The position numbers and the translations under genes are program-made. From Mesorhizobium sp. (GTDB lineage Bacteria > Pseudomonadota > Alphaproteobacteria > Rhizobiales > Rhizobiaceae): a stretch of 61,901 nt of DNA. Below are positions 18,405 through 27,571 of this stretch, piece by piece; positions within the stretch are counted from its first letter, which is position 1, and each line of letters starts with the position of its first letter. The stretch lies in contig SAQR01000039.1 of assembly GCA_004020365.1 (NCBI GenBank), positions 1-61,901 of the forward strand, read 5' to 3'. A model generated the notes under the pieces. The model saw only the letters and a program-made list of their open reading frames with translations, had not been told where the DNA came from and made no database searches.

Positions 18405-19729
18405 AGTCCGAGTTCCTTCACCGCATCGGCGTGGGTCATCCACATACTACCCGATCCTCTCGCAATACTGCCGGTTGCACTGCCTCGGGCGAAACTTGCT
18501 GGCAAAGCGCGCGACTCCGCTCCAACGGCCACGACAATGTCGGGCGCCACCACCGGCGCCACATCCTTTTCGAAGGTAGCCTCTACCCTATCTAGCATCT
18601 GATTAGGCGTACGCAGAACCCGAATGGTTTTGCCGCCGAGTTTCCAGTTAGTTCCTTCCGCAACAGCGCCAACCGCCTGCAGCTCGATCATTGTCAGGCC
18701 AACGAGAGGTTCATTGGGTGGTCGCGGCGCATCGGCGGGCGCATTTGGCTCACATCCAAGCAGATCGCGACGCATCAGCCAAAGTTGATCATTTTCAACA
18801 TCAGGAGCTTCAAGCCAGGTCGGGTCAGGATCTGTACCTTTGCAGTGCTGAAAATCCGCCGCCCCGCCATGCAACACTTGTCGGATGAAGCTCTTGGAAT
18901 ATTCCTGGCGCAGAGCGGCGAGAAAGCGCGCGCCCGACTCCTGCACATGCAGGAATCCGCCACTGGCGCGCATGCCGAGCGCATGGAGTGCAGGAGCTTT
19001 TGCTGGAAAGCTGGCGCTGTCTGCTGTGTCAACAACGATGACTCGGGATGGATTAACGGCATCCAGGGTGGATGCCAAGACGGCGTTCAGATAGTCCCAA
19101 TCGGTCCAGTAGCCAACTATGACCAGATCGCGGTTCAGTAGCCGCTGGGTCAGCCATGGCGTACTACTTGCGATGCGGGATTGTACCGGGTTGTGCGCCA
19201 GCTGCCCTGGTGCCCAGACTGTGTTCGCAACATCAATCATCCTGCAACCGTGGAGCTTAAGCATTGGGGTAATCGCCGGAGGTAGGGCTGCCACAGCAAG
19301 CCCATCAATGCCAACCTCGACCTGCCCATAGAGGAAGGCGCCCGCTGACTCGACAAGGGTATCTACATTGGTCGTCACCACGGTCTGCAAGGCGCGGGCC
19401 AGCATAAGGTCGGCGATCGCGTAGTGGCCCTCGTTAGGGCGGCCGGCAAAGGCGTTGCGATCGATCAATGTTCCAAGAAATACGGTAGCTAGTTCGCCGC
19501 GCTGGAAAAAATATTCAGCTTGCTCCTCAATATTGTTGGAGAGCGGCGGGCGGGCTCCGCCATATTGGGCCGTGTATTTCGCTTTGGCCTTCTGCGCGAG
19601 CGTCCACGCACTCGGCAGATTACTTGGCGCCGCCATCGAGAGGCCAGCACCTGCGAATATGGCAAGCCTCTCCGCCAGAAGCGAGTCAAGCGCAAGGCTG
19701 ACACCTTCATCAAAATCCGTCAGAAGCAC
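18401..19729 (-). CDS. SIR2-domain protein, probable NAD+-hydrolysing effector
   Basis: About 442 aa from a GTG at 19729 preceded by a G-rich ribosome site; an in-frame ATG at 19828 would add a poorly conserved leader. The sirtuin-like fold is clear: IFAGAGLS (NAD loop, 27-31), VVTTNVDTLVE (119-123 core), MLKLHGC (catalytic-type His near 160) and DLVIVGYWTDWDYLNAVL. Defence SIR2 proteins usually cleave NAD+ rather than deacetylate. The last ~110 residues are unassigned and may contact the linker protein. It is the first gene of a coupled three-gene operon with the ATPase last. Confidence 0.85.
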   Translation of the reverse strand: MLLTDFDEGVSLALDSLLAERLAIFAGAGLSMAAPSNLPSAWTLAQKAKAKYTAQYGGARPPLSNNIEEQAEYFFQRGELATVFLGTLIDRNAFAGRPNEGHYAIADLMLARALQTVVTTNVDTLVESAGAFLYGQVEVGIDGLAVAALPPAITPMLKLHGCRMIDVANTVWAPGQLAHNPVQSRIASSTPWLTQRLLNRDLVIVGYWTDWDYLNAVLASTLDAVNPSRVIVVDTADSASFPAKAPALHALGMRASGGFLHVQESGARFLAALRQEYSKSFIRQVLHGGAADFQHCKGTDPDPTWLEAPDVENDQLWLMRRDLLGCEPNAPADAPRPPNEPLVGLTMIELQAVGAVAEGTNWKLGGKTIRVLRTPNQMLDRVEATFEKDVAPVVAPDIVVAVGAESRALPASFARGSATGSIARGSGSMWMTHADAVKELGL

Positions 19730-20264
19730 ATTCCCCCCGCACCATCTGAATGTCGCAACCGCCGTTGGCGAGTTGCGAACGCGAATACTTTTATCTTTGT
19801 GCAGGCACCCATACCATAGTCCGTGCAACCGTTTGGTTCAATTTTGTGCTGAGATTGGAATGGTGGGGACGCAGCCGTTGCACAAAGCGGAGATGCTCAG
19901 GCGGCGAAGATTTTCCAGACGATCACTTGGCCTACACCTCGACGGTGGATGGGAGCACATTTGCTTTCTCCGGCGACTTCTTTTGGGATCGAGCCGCAAA
20001 GGCGAGCGGCCGGAAGCGCTCAACCCAACTGCAAAACAGCGGACAGCATGAGGAATTTCAGACTTCGTTCTCCCGTAGCGTTTTTTTAGCGTACTTTCAA
20101 CGCGCTGCCCTCTACTTGCGAGAGCGGTAGCTTTATTGTTTGGCTGAAGCGACACTTGGCGCCACGGCGTCGATGATCCTTAGGTCGTCTCCATGTCTCT
20201 GGGTTGAAGTTAAGATGACATCGCCCTCGCAGCCGACTGGCAGCAAATATTTGGTTTGTTTCAA
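19730..20264. other. Gap between the AddA-like gene and the SIR2 operon
   Basis: About 535 bp with no recognisable gene. It should contain the SIR2 operon promoter (around 19760-19860, AT-richer than the surroundings) and the end of the AddA/B-like transcript. No strong hairpin with a T-tract was seen. Confidence 0.4.
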
Positions 20265-23200
20265 TCAGATCACCAGAACGACGCCCCGCGTCGGCGATCC
20301 CGTCGCCGCTGCTACCGCCTCTGAATACATTCTGAGCTGCGCAATGTGTCGGGTGGACATCGCCTCGAAATCACGGTCGGTCTTAAAATCCACAATGGTC
20401 CAGCCGGTGAAATCCAGCGTATCCTCGTGAAACGCGAGGTCGACTGTGCCCTCGACCAGACTGCCGTCGTCTTGTCTCAGCAGCACTGGCGTTTCGCGGC
20501 GGAGTCCGCCTTTGCCGGCGCAGGCTGCAGCCCGTCGCAGAATTGGGTGCGCAAGCGCCCCGCCGACCGTGGCGACTGCAGCCTGAATCTCCTCTTCTGT
20601 CGCATCGACGAGCCGTCCATTGATTGCCGCCCCGGCCTCGATCGCATCAACCCCGGCATCGAGATCGATCGTTGCCAAGAGAGCGTGGACGAGCATGCCG
20701 AAGCGACGCCCGCCTGGCAGTTCCCGGTCTCCACGCTCCATCGTCTCCACGACGATGTCTGGCCGAGCCCGCGACTGGTCGCCTCCGTCGGGCTTATTGA
20801 TTTCTGTCGCCGAAGTCTCAGCCTCCGCTGCTCGGGCCAGAGATGTGACGGTCCGAACCGACATTGACGGGTGAGTGGCCTGGGCGAGCAGGGCGTCGCG
20901 CGCCAGCTTCCAGGCGGCGTAGTTGTCCTCACTCGCTGCCGCGGCGGTTCCATCTGGATCTGCCTCCAGTATTAGCTGATGACGAAGCGGCGCTTGCTCC
21001 TCGATCTCGAGCGACAGCGCTGCTGGGTCCCACCAAACGACGCGCGGACCGTCGGTCACCGGCCGGTGCAGGCCAGGCTTGACTGAGCCCAAAGCCGGAG
21101 GAACTCCCTGGGGCCCGCGTTCGACTACGCTGTCCTCGCCGAAGACCGGGCAGCCCTGCGCGGGCTCAGACTGCCGGCGGGCGTCGTCCGGCGGGTACAG
21201 CATCGGATCAAGCACCCCGAGCCAGCCTTCGATCGGCTGATCGCCGCAGACCGGCATGACAAGCAGGTCACGCGCGCGCGTCGCCGCGACATAGGCCACC
21301 CTGACGGCTTCAGCATGATCCTGCTTCAGCTCTTCGTCGGCAGCTTCCAGCAATTCGCTCGGTGACGAGCCGCAGAGCGGCTCCAGCCAGAGGCGACGGC
21401 TTGGGTCGACATGCCGGCTTGGTGTATCGCGGGCTGCCTTGCAGGTCGGGTCGGCGAGGATGACTACGGGGAACTCTAGGCCCTTTGCCTTGTGCACGGT
21501 CATTACTCGAACGCCTTCGGTGCCCTCCTCGACGATGGGAGCCTCGTCGGCCTCGCCGCGTTCGGCGTCCGCGTCGATCTTCTCGACAAAGGCGCGGAAA
21601 GAGGATGCGCGCCCTTCGAAGTGCCGCGCCAAGTCGATCAGCCGCTGACAATTGGCGAGCGCCTGCTCGCCAGTCGGCCAGAGAGCGATGCCGGCATGCG
21701 CCCGAACGGCTTCGAGCAGCATGGTGATGGTCTCGGCGGTCGGACGGTGGTTGCGCCCGACGTGAAGCCGCCGCAGGAGGGCGAGCGCGTCGGCGACCTC
21801 GGCCGCGGCAGGGTCCAGCGCGGTCCGGTCGACTGCGTACATCGAATGGAGGCGGCGGGTTTTCAACGAGCCATCGCCTTCGACATGTTGCCGGAAGGCA
21901 AGGAGCGCCTCGTCGCCAAGCGCGAAGAACGGCCCGCGCAGCGTGGCAAAGACGCTCAGCTCATCATCGGGCCATTCGATCGCGGTGAGGGCATTGCGGA
22001 GAGCAATGACCTCCTCGCGATCATGGAAGGAGCGACCACCCACAAGAACGTGCTGGATGCGCCGTGTTTCCAGGGCTCGGACATAAGCCCGTGTGACATC
22101 CGTCCCGAAATTGCGGAGCCGACGGAACAGAATGGCGATGTGACGCGGCCGGATCGCGGCGGCCTTACCGTCCTCTTCGACCGTCCAGCCGCTGTCGCTC
22201 ACCAACCAGTCGATGAAAGCACCGACTGCCTCCGGAAATGACTCGGTGATCCGCCAGCCGACGATCTTGCCGTAGTCGCCATAGGGTCTCGGAACCGGCA
22301 GCGCGACAATCGTCGGTCGGCCAGGGATCTCCGGGCGCGAAGGCTGGAGTGGAACATAGCTTGCCTGGCTGGCGTCCGGACCGGCCTCCATTGCCGAGGC
22401 AAAAGCGCCATTGACGAAGGACTGGATCGAGCGCGGCGCCCGAAAGCTGGTGGTGAGATGAAGGAGTTCCGCGCCGACGCCAAGGAGGCGCTGCTTTACA
22501 TCCTCATAGAGCGCGACGTCGGCGCGTCGGAAGCGGTAGATCGACTGCTTCGGATCGCCGACAAGAAAGAGCTTGCCGGGAATGGGGTAGACAGCGCGCC
22601 AGTTCGTCTCGCTTGGCTCGTCGGCGGCGAGCAGGAAGAGAATCTCGGCCTGGAGTGGATCAGTGTCCTGGAACTCGTCGACGAAGAAGTGGGTGAAGCG
22701 CTCCTGCAGCTCACGACGCACGCCGGCATCATCGCGAATGAGGTCGCGGGCCTTGATGAGGAGGTCCAGAAAATCGAGCCGCCCCGCCTTGGCCTTGAGG
22801 GCCTCATAGTCGACAATCGGCGCTTGCAGAGTTTCGTGAAGCAGTGGCGCGAGATCCGCATCGCTTGTCGCGATGAAGGCATCAAGATCGGCCTTGGTCT
22901 GGTCGCGGCGGGCCAAGACATCGTCGCGCGACAGAGCGCCGAAGGTCGTCCGCTGGGCACCTTTCCAGCCCCAGCTCCGGAGCTTTGGCAGTCTGCGGAG
23001 TTCCGCCTCGATCCCGTTGTAATCGCGACCACTGATCGCTTCGATTCGGGTCGTCTCTTCGACGAAACGAGCGATCTCGGCGAGATTGCGAGTGAGATAG
23101 TCGTCTGGCCACGAACTCGCGGCTGTCAGCGCCCCAAGCTGGGTCAGCTGATCGATCAGCGCGTCGATCGCTCCGTTCCGGTCGAACGGATCCCGCCGCC

Positions 23201-23768
23201 ATCGCTCCGGAAAATCGCGATGCTTGCGGAGGTCCTGCATGGCGCTGCGCAGCTGCTCGCGTGGAGATTGCCTGCCCGACCGGCGCCTAAGGATTCGCTG
23301 GACGCCCTCTGGCGGATCGGCGAGGACCTGCTGAAACCAACCCTCGAAAGCTTCGTCGGCGAGCGCGTCGGCCTCCTCGTCAGAGGCGACGTCAAAAAGC
23401 GGGTCAATCCCTGCCTCGACCGGTCGCTCATGGAGAAGGTCGCCGCAGAAAGCGTGAATCGTGCCGATGCGGGCGAGCTCCAGCTCTTTGAGCGCGCGGT
23501 CCAGCCGATTGCGCTCCTCGGGTGCCGCCACAGGTCTCGCCTTCTCGATCTCGTTGCGGAGGCGCAGCTTCATCTCGCCGGCCGCCTTCTCGGTGAACGT
23601 GACCGCGATGATTCGATCGAGCGTGCCGGCGCCAATGCGAACCAACCCGACGATCCGGCCGACGAGCGCGGTGGTCTTGCCGGTACCCGCCGCCGCCTCG
23701 ACGAACAAGGTCCTGCTGAACTCGGTGAGTATCCGGCCGCGCGCCTCGGTGTCGGCAAGATCCGTCAT
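20265..23768 (-). CDS. AddA-like UvrD-family helicase-nuclease
   Basis: A 1167-aa superfamily 1A helicase. Walker A is AAAGTGKT (residues 24-32). Motifs visible later include FVDEFQDTDPLQAEI (motif II), LFLVGDPKQSIYRFRRAD (III) and VMTVHKAKGLEFPVVIL (V). A C-terminal PD-(D/E)XK nuclease shows GTVDLAFHED then WTIVDFKTD. This is AddA architecture, for processing double-strand ends with AddB. The ATG at 23768 overlaps the AddB-like stop as ATGA. Its location in a defence/repair island on an apparent plasmid suggests an accessory paralogue of the host's AddAB. Confidence 0.85.
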   Translation of the reverse strand: MTDLADTEARGRILTEFSRTLFVEAAAGTGKTTALVGRIVGLVRIGAGTLDRIIAVTFTEKAAGEMKLRLRNEIEKARPVAAPEERNRLDRALKELELARIGTIHAFCGDLLHERPVEAGIDPLFDVASDEEADALADEAFEGWFQQVLADPPEGVQRILRRRSGRQSPREQLRSAMQDLRKHRDFPERWRRDPFDRNGAIDALIDQLTQLGALTAASSWPDDYLTRNLAEIARFVEETTRIEAISGRDYNGIEAELRRLPKLRSWGWKGAQRTTFGALSRDDVLARRDQTKADLDAFIATSDADLAPLLHETLQAPIVDYEALKAKAGRLDFLDLLIKARDLIRDDAGVRRELQERFTHFFVDEFQDTDPLQAEILFLLAADEPSETNWRAVYPIPGKLFLVGDPKQSIYRFRRADVALYEDVKQRLLGVGAELLHLTTSFRAPRSIQSFVNGAFASAMEAGPDASQASYVPLQPSRPEIPGRPTIVALPVPRPYGDYGKIVGWRITESFPEAVGAFIDWLVSDSGWTVEEDGKAAAIRPRHIAILFRRLRNFGTDVTRAYVRALETRRIQHVLVGGRSFHDREEVIALRNALTAIEWPDDELSVFATLRGPFFALGDEALLAFRQHVEGDGSLKTRRLHSMYAVDRTALDPAAAEVADALALLRRLHVGRNHRPTAETITMLLEAVRAHAGIALWPTGEQALANCQRLIDLARHFEGRASSFRAFVEKIDADAERGEADEAPIVEEGTEGVRVMTVHKAKGLEFPVVILADPTCKAARDTPSRHVDPSRRLWLEPLCGSSPSELLEAADEELKQDHAEAVRVAYVAATRARDLLVMPVCGDQPIEGWLGVLDPMLYPPDDARRQSEPAQGCPVFGEDSVVERGPQGVPPALGSVKPGLHRPVTDGPRVVWWDPAALSLEIEEQAPLRHQLILEADPDGTAAAASEDNYAAWKLARDALLAQATHPSMSVRTVTSLARAAEAETSATEINKPDGGDQSRARPDIVVETMERGDRELPGGRRFGMLVHALLATIDLDAGVDAIEAGAAINGRLVDATEEEIQAAVATVGGALAHPILRRAAACAGKGGLRRETPVLLRQDDGSLVEGTVDLAFHEDTLDFTGWTIVDFKTDRDFEAMSTRHIAQLRMYSEAVAAATGSPTRGVVLVI

Positions 23769-26700
23769 GGGAGCGCTCTCACCGCCAGAAGTAGCTCGAG
23801 GTTTCCCTGCGGCTTCCGCGCCGTGCGACGCTCTTCGTGCGGACCGCACACGGCCCGATAATCGCAGAGATCGCATTCCCCCTTGTCTGGCGCGGCCGGC
23901 AGGAATGGTTGGGAGACCGCCTCGCCTACTGCTTCGGCAACCTGACAGGCCGCGCCGCGAGCCCGGTCGCTGAGTGACACTACATGTTCGGCGAAGCCAC
24001 CTGTCGACGTGCAGAAATAGAGCCGTCCGGAGGTCACGTTGGCCACGCTGGTGAAAAGCTTCTCTGTTGCAAGGGCATAGAGTAGCGGCTGCAGTGACTT
24101 TCCGCCATCGATCAGCTGGCCTTGCTTGCCGTCTGCCTTGCCGGTCTTGTGGTCAGTGACCCGCACCTGCCCGCCCGGATGGCGCTCAACGAGGTCGATC
24201 GACCCCCGGAGTTGAATGCCGCAGTCGAGGTTGACGGCGCCGGGCACCGACTGAGGATCGGCCTGATGCCGTTCGGGGCGGTGCTCCAGGCCGAACGACA
24301 GCTCGAAATGCCAAGGCACGTAACCCGAGTTGTCCTCGCTTGCCCGCCGCAGCCATTCCCGGAGATCGGCTCTGATTGCAGCGATCCCGTCCTCCCAGAC
24401 GCGATCGATCGCAGGAGCAAGGTCATCCCGGTAACGGGCAGCTACCTCGGCCATCACGGCGTCGAGCTTCTGCCGCGCCCTGTCTAGATTGCCCGGCCGC
24501 ACGGGGAGCAGGTTTTCCCTCTGAAGATGGGCGAAAAGTTCAAATTGGACGTCGTGGATCAGCGATCCGCGCTGCAATGGATCAAGCTCGTCAATTGCCT
24601 CTGGCATCTCGCGTGGAGCGAGGCCATGGATTGCCTTTAGGAAGAACCTATAGGGACAGCGGGCGTAATTCTGGAGGGCGGTTGGCGAATAGCTCCGGAC
24701 CCCGAGCGTGTGCCTCGCCATAACGGCCCGGACCGCATCGGATCGACTCGTCAGCCCATCCGCCGATGTCCAGGCTCTGCTCCAGCGCTGGTAGCGGGCC
24801 CGAAGTGCCCGGGCGAGCCAGGGATTGGCGGTGACCAGATAGCGGGCTGCCCCGGCGCTCTCTTCCGGAAGAGCGGCAAGCTGGTCGAGAATGGCAAGAT
24901 CGTGCTCAGCCTCGTCAATGGCCTCGCTAGGATCAGACGGCGCCGGCCAGCCTAGCCGGGCAGTGGTTGCCGTTTCCGCCCGTCGCGCAAGCTCGGAAAA
25001 GTCGGGAAGTCGGCCCTCGGCGGCCCTGATGGTCTCCAGAGCGTAGAAGGACGGTACACGTGGTCGGGCCTGGTCGAGATCGATACGTGGATAGGAGAAG
25101 CAAATCCGCCGTTCGGCCGCGCCGGCCACAAGGGCCAGGGCGAGACGCTCTCCTTCGAGCCGGTTGGAGTTCGTGGCAAGACCGCCGCTCATCTGCTCGC
25201 GCATAGCATCGAGCAGGATCGGCTCCTCTGCAATCTTGCGCGGGAACATCTTTTCCGCGAGGCCAGGCACCAACACCGCGTCGAAGCTGAGGCCCCGCGC
25301 CGCGTCGATCGGCCCGACGAAGATCTTGCCATAGCGTTGCGGCGGCGGCGGCGCGGCGGCCCCTAGAAGGAGCCCTTCAAGGACCATCAAAATCTCGGTC
25401 AGCGTTACCGGGCCGACGGGAGCCATTGGGGCCAGTTCGACCAGCACTGCGAGAACCCGGTCGGGTTGCTTGAGCGCCCGCGTCGCGAGCCCGCCGAGCC
25501 GGTCGAGCCACTCGCCCCAATCGGCAGTGGCGGGCAGACTGTCGAGGTTATCGATGAGAGGAAGAGCGTAGCCGGCGAACGCTGAGAGGTCCTTGAGCGT
25601 TCGCGCCAAAGTCGCCGCCTGCGTCTCGTCCTCGTCGGCCAACTCTGTGAGCCTCAGGCGAAGCTCGTTGGCGAGCCCGTCGACGCGACGCCGCCAGCGC
25701 TCGCGCCCGCCGATCACAGCCGCCTCGACGAGAAGGCGCTCCCAGCGGCGTGGCGCCCGGAGCTGCCCGTCTCGGGCTGGCGGCTCGTCGCTGTCCGAGA
25801 TCAGGATATCCGTCTCGGGCGGCTGTGCTGGTTCATCGACCACCTCCGTCGAAAAATGCGGGACGAGCTCTGGATCTGGGGCGACCCAGCGGTCGCCCCG
25901 CGCTATGGCTTCCGGCGGCGCGCCGCTGGGGGTGGCGTCCGGTACCTGACCAAGAGACAGGTACTCGGCGAAACGCCGCGCCGATAGGCCTTCGGCGGCG
26001 CATTTAAGCAACGCGTAGAAGGCTCGCCCGGCCGGGTCGGGCCGCACTGCGCCGCGTGTGAAGTGAGCTGGAATGCCCGCTCTTGCGAACGCCTCTTCGA
26101 GGTAGGCACGGTATGCCTGGGGTGAGCGCAGCAGCACCGCAATACGATCGAACGGGATGCCGTTTCGAGCGAGCGCGAGCACGCGCCGGGCGATCTCCAC
26201 GCACTCGCGACCTTCGCCCGGCGCGGAGAACACCTCGACTTCGTTGTCCGGAGGCGCATGTGGAACCGTCGTATCATCATTGAAGAGCTGGCGCTGAAGC
26301 CTAGCGAGCGTGCCTGTATTGGCCGCGCCAACGCCATCCTCCGTTTTGGATGACTCATCGAGATCCTTGATTTCCCAATGCAGTGCGCCGCGGATCCGGG
26401 CTAGGGTCGGCTGGTCGGCCGCGGGTACCGTCGCTAAGGTGTCCGGGGCTGCCACGGAGAGTGCGCCCACGAAGGCGAGCTCGGCTTCGTTCGTGATCGG
26501 CACGTCCAGCAACAGCATGGGGAGGCCAACTAGACGCTGAACGCCGCCGTGGCTGCTCGCCGCCTCCGTCGCGAAACCCAGCACACCCGGCCAGTCGGTA
26601 AGGCCAGCATGCGCCAACTCAGCATCATAGGCTTCGATCAGCAGCACAAGATCCGGCGCGACCTTGCTTAATGCGTCGGCCGGCAAGCCATCTAACCGCA

Positions 26701-27082
26701 GCTCCGCTATAACGGCGGCAATCGCGCGCGGAAAACCCGGTGTGTCGGCGACTGGTTGGTAACGGCCGAGCCGCTGCTGGGTCTTCAGGCCGTGCACGAC
26801 CCGGGCGATGATCGCCTCGGAACCCAGTCGGCTAAGCGGGACCAGCTTCCGCTCCGCGAGCAAGGGCGCGGCGAGCACGGCGGCGAGCCGGGGGAGGGTC
26901 AGCCGATGCCAGCCGAAAGCAGCGCCCCTCTCCTCCGCCACGCTGCGCGTCAGTTCATTGGCCGCATCGAGGCTAGCGCCGACGATCAGCACCTCCTCGG
27001 CCAGTACCCTGCCTTCCAGCCACGCGCGAGCCCGGAGAATTCTGCGAGGGTTCGCGGCTGAGATGACGGCAATCGCACTCAT
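23765..27082 (-). CDS. AddB-like nuclease subunit (PD-(D/E)XK, iron-sulfur type)
   Basis: About 1105 aa from ATG 27082; a TTG at 27115 is the alternative. The N-terminal half is an inactivated helicase-like region (ISAANPRRILRARAWL; ALARNGIPFDRIAVLLRSPQAYRAYLEEAFARAGIP). The C-terminal nuclease has RVTDHKTGKADG as the catalytic motif, with an early cysteine in NYARCPYRFFLKAI and a late CDLCDYRAVCG cluster, the four-cysteine arrangement of AddB-type Fe-S nucleases. It is first in a coupled pair with the AddA-like gene. Together they would resect or degrade DNA ends. Confidence 0.85.
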   Translation of the reverse strand: MSAIAVISAANPRRILRARAWLEGRVLAEEVLIVGASLDAANELTRSVAEERGAAFGWHRLTLPRLAAVLAAPLLAERKLVPLSRLGSEAIIARVVHGLKTQQRLGRYQPVADTPGFPRAIAAVIAELRLDGLPADALSKVAPDLVLLIEAYDAELAHAGLTDWPGVLGFATEAASSHGGVQRLVGLPMLLLDVPITNEAELAFVGALSVAAPDTLATVPAADQPTLARIRGALHWEIKDLDESSKTEDGVGAANTGTLARLQRQLFNDDTTVPHAPPDNEVEVFSAPGEGRECVEIARRVLALARNGIPFDRIAVLLRSPQAYRAYLEEAFARAGIPAHFTRGAVRPDPAGRAFYALLKCAAEGLSARRFAEYLSLGQVPDATPSGAPPEAIARGDRWVAPDPELVPHFSTEVVDEPAQPPETDILISDSDEPPARDGQLRAPRRWERLLVEAAVIGGRERWRRRVDGLANELRLRLTELADEDETQAATLARTLKDLSAFAGYALPLIDNLDSLPATADWGEWLDRLGGLATRALKQPDRVLAVLVELAPMAPVGPVTLTEILMVLEGLLLGAAAPPPPQRYGKIFVGPIDAARGLSFDAVLVPGLAEKMFPRKIAEEPILLDAMREQMSGGLATNSNRLEGERLALALVAGAAERRICFSYPRIDLDQARPRVPSFYALETIRAAEGRLPDFSELARRAETATTARLGWPAPSDPSEAIDEAEHDLAILDQLAALPEESAGAARYLVTANPWLARALRARYQRWSRAWTSADGLTSRSDAVRAVMARHTLGVRSYSPTALQNYARCPYRFFLKAIHGLAPREMPEAIDELDPLQRGSLIHDVQFELFAHLQRENLLPVRPGNLDRARQKLDAVMAEVAARYRDDLAPAIDRVWEDGIAAIRADLREWLRRASEDNSGYVPWHFELSFGLEHRPERHQADPQSVPGAVNLDCGIQLRGSIDLVERHPGGQVRVTDHKTGKADGKQGQLIDGGKSLQPLLYALATEKLFTSVANVTSGRLYFCTSTGGFAEHVVSLSDRARGAACQVAEAVGEAVSQPFLPAAPDKGECDLCDYRAVCGPHEERRTARKPQGNLELLLAVRALP

Positions 27083-27571
27083 AATGAATGGTACCAGTCC
27101 TCGGTCCGAACGCAATTAGGTCAGCGACGCCCGCAGGACTTTCGGCGGCGACACGCACTGCAGTTCAAACTCGCGGCTGAACGGCCCTGAACCGTGCCAC
27201 GAGAAGTGCCTGCTTGTTGCCCCACAATTCCTCATGCTCTCCAAATTGTCGCTTTGCAGTTAATGATGAGAATAATGATGAGAATGGCTTGTCAACGATT
27301 TCAGTATGTTAGCTATACACCTAATTTGAGAATGTGCACTTAATTTGATAATCGAGCCCGGCCATTGGCATTTAATGTGAGAATCAACGTCAACACCTTA
27401 TCCGCCTCGTATTTCTCGAAGACGGCTTATGTAATTCATTGCACGGCCTGTCGAATACGATTGCATCTAATTTGAGAATCCGAACTTCCAGATTCTCAAA
27501 TTGAATGCCAATCTTGGTCGAAACGACTGCATTCTTACAGTTAACTGCCAAGCGACAGAGGCTACGCCAAA
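27083..27571. other. AT-rich intergenic region between two minus-strand genes
   Basis: About 490 bp without a gene. Its 3' two thirds are markedly AT-richer than the flanks and contain the repeat cluster described separately. The proximal part should carry the promoter of the AddB-AddA-like operon. Confidence 0.6.
27260..27504. repeat. Cluster of seven 13-bp motifs, consensus YTAATTTGAGAAT
   Basis: Copies on the plus strand lie at 27260-27273 and 27272-27285 (GATGAGAAT variants), 27321-27333, 27340-27352 (GATAAT variant), 27372-27384 (TGTGAGAAT variant) and 27467-27479. An inverted copy lies at 27492-27504, facing the last one across 12 bp. A diverged inverted element may follow at 27531-27544. 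Spacing is irregular (about 12, 19, 32, 95 and 25 bp). Clusters like this occur as transposase-binding sites at ends of Tn7/Tn402-like elements, as iterons, or as operator arrays. No transposase or Rep gene is adjacent, so the role is open. Confidence 0.75.

Noticed and set aside
22458-23861. 467-codon plus-strand open frame inside the AddA-like gene
   Set aside because: It is antisense to well-conserved helicase motifs, has no ribosome site or recognisable domain, and is a GC-driven shadow.
27260-27504. Motif cluster as a CRISPR array
   Set aside because: Copies are only 13 bp, spacing is irregular, one copy is inverted and there is no cas gene.
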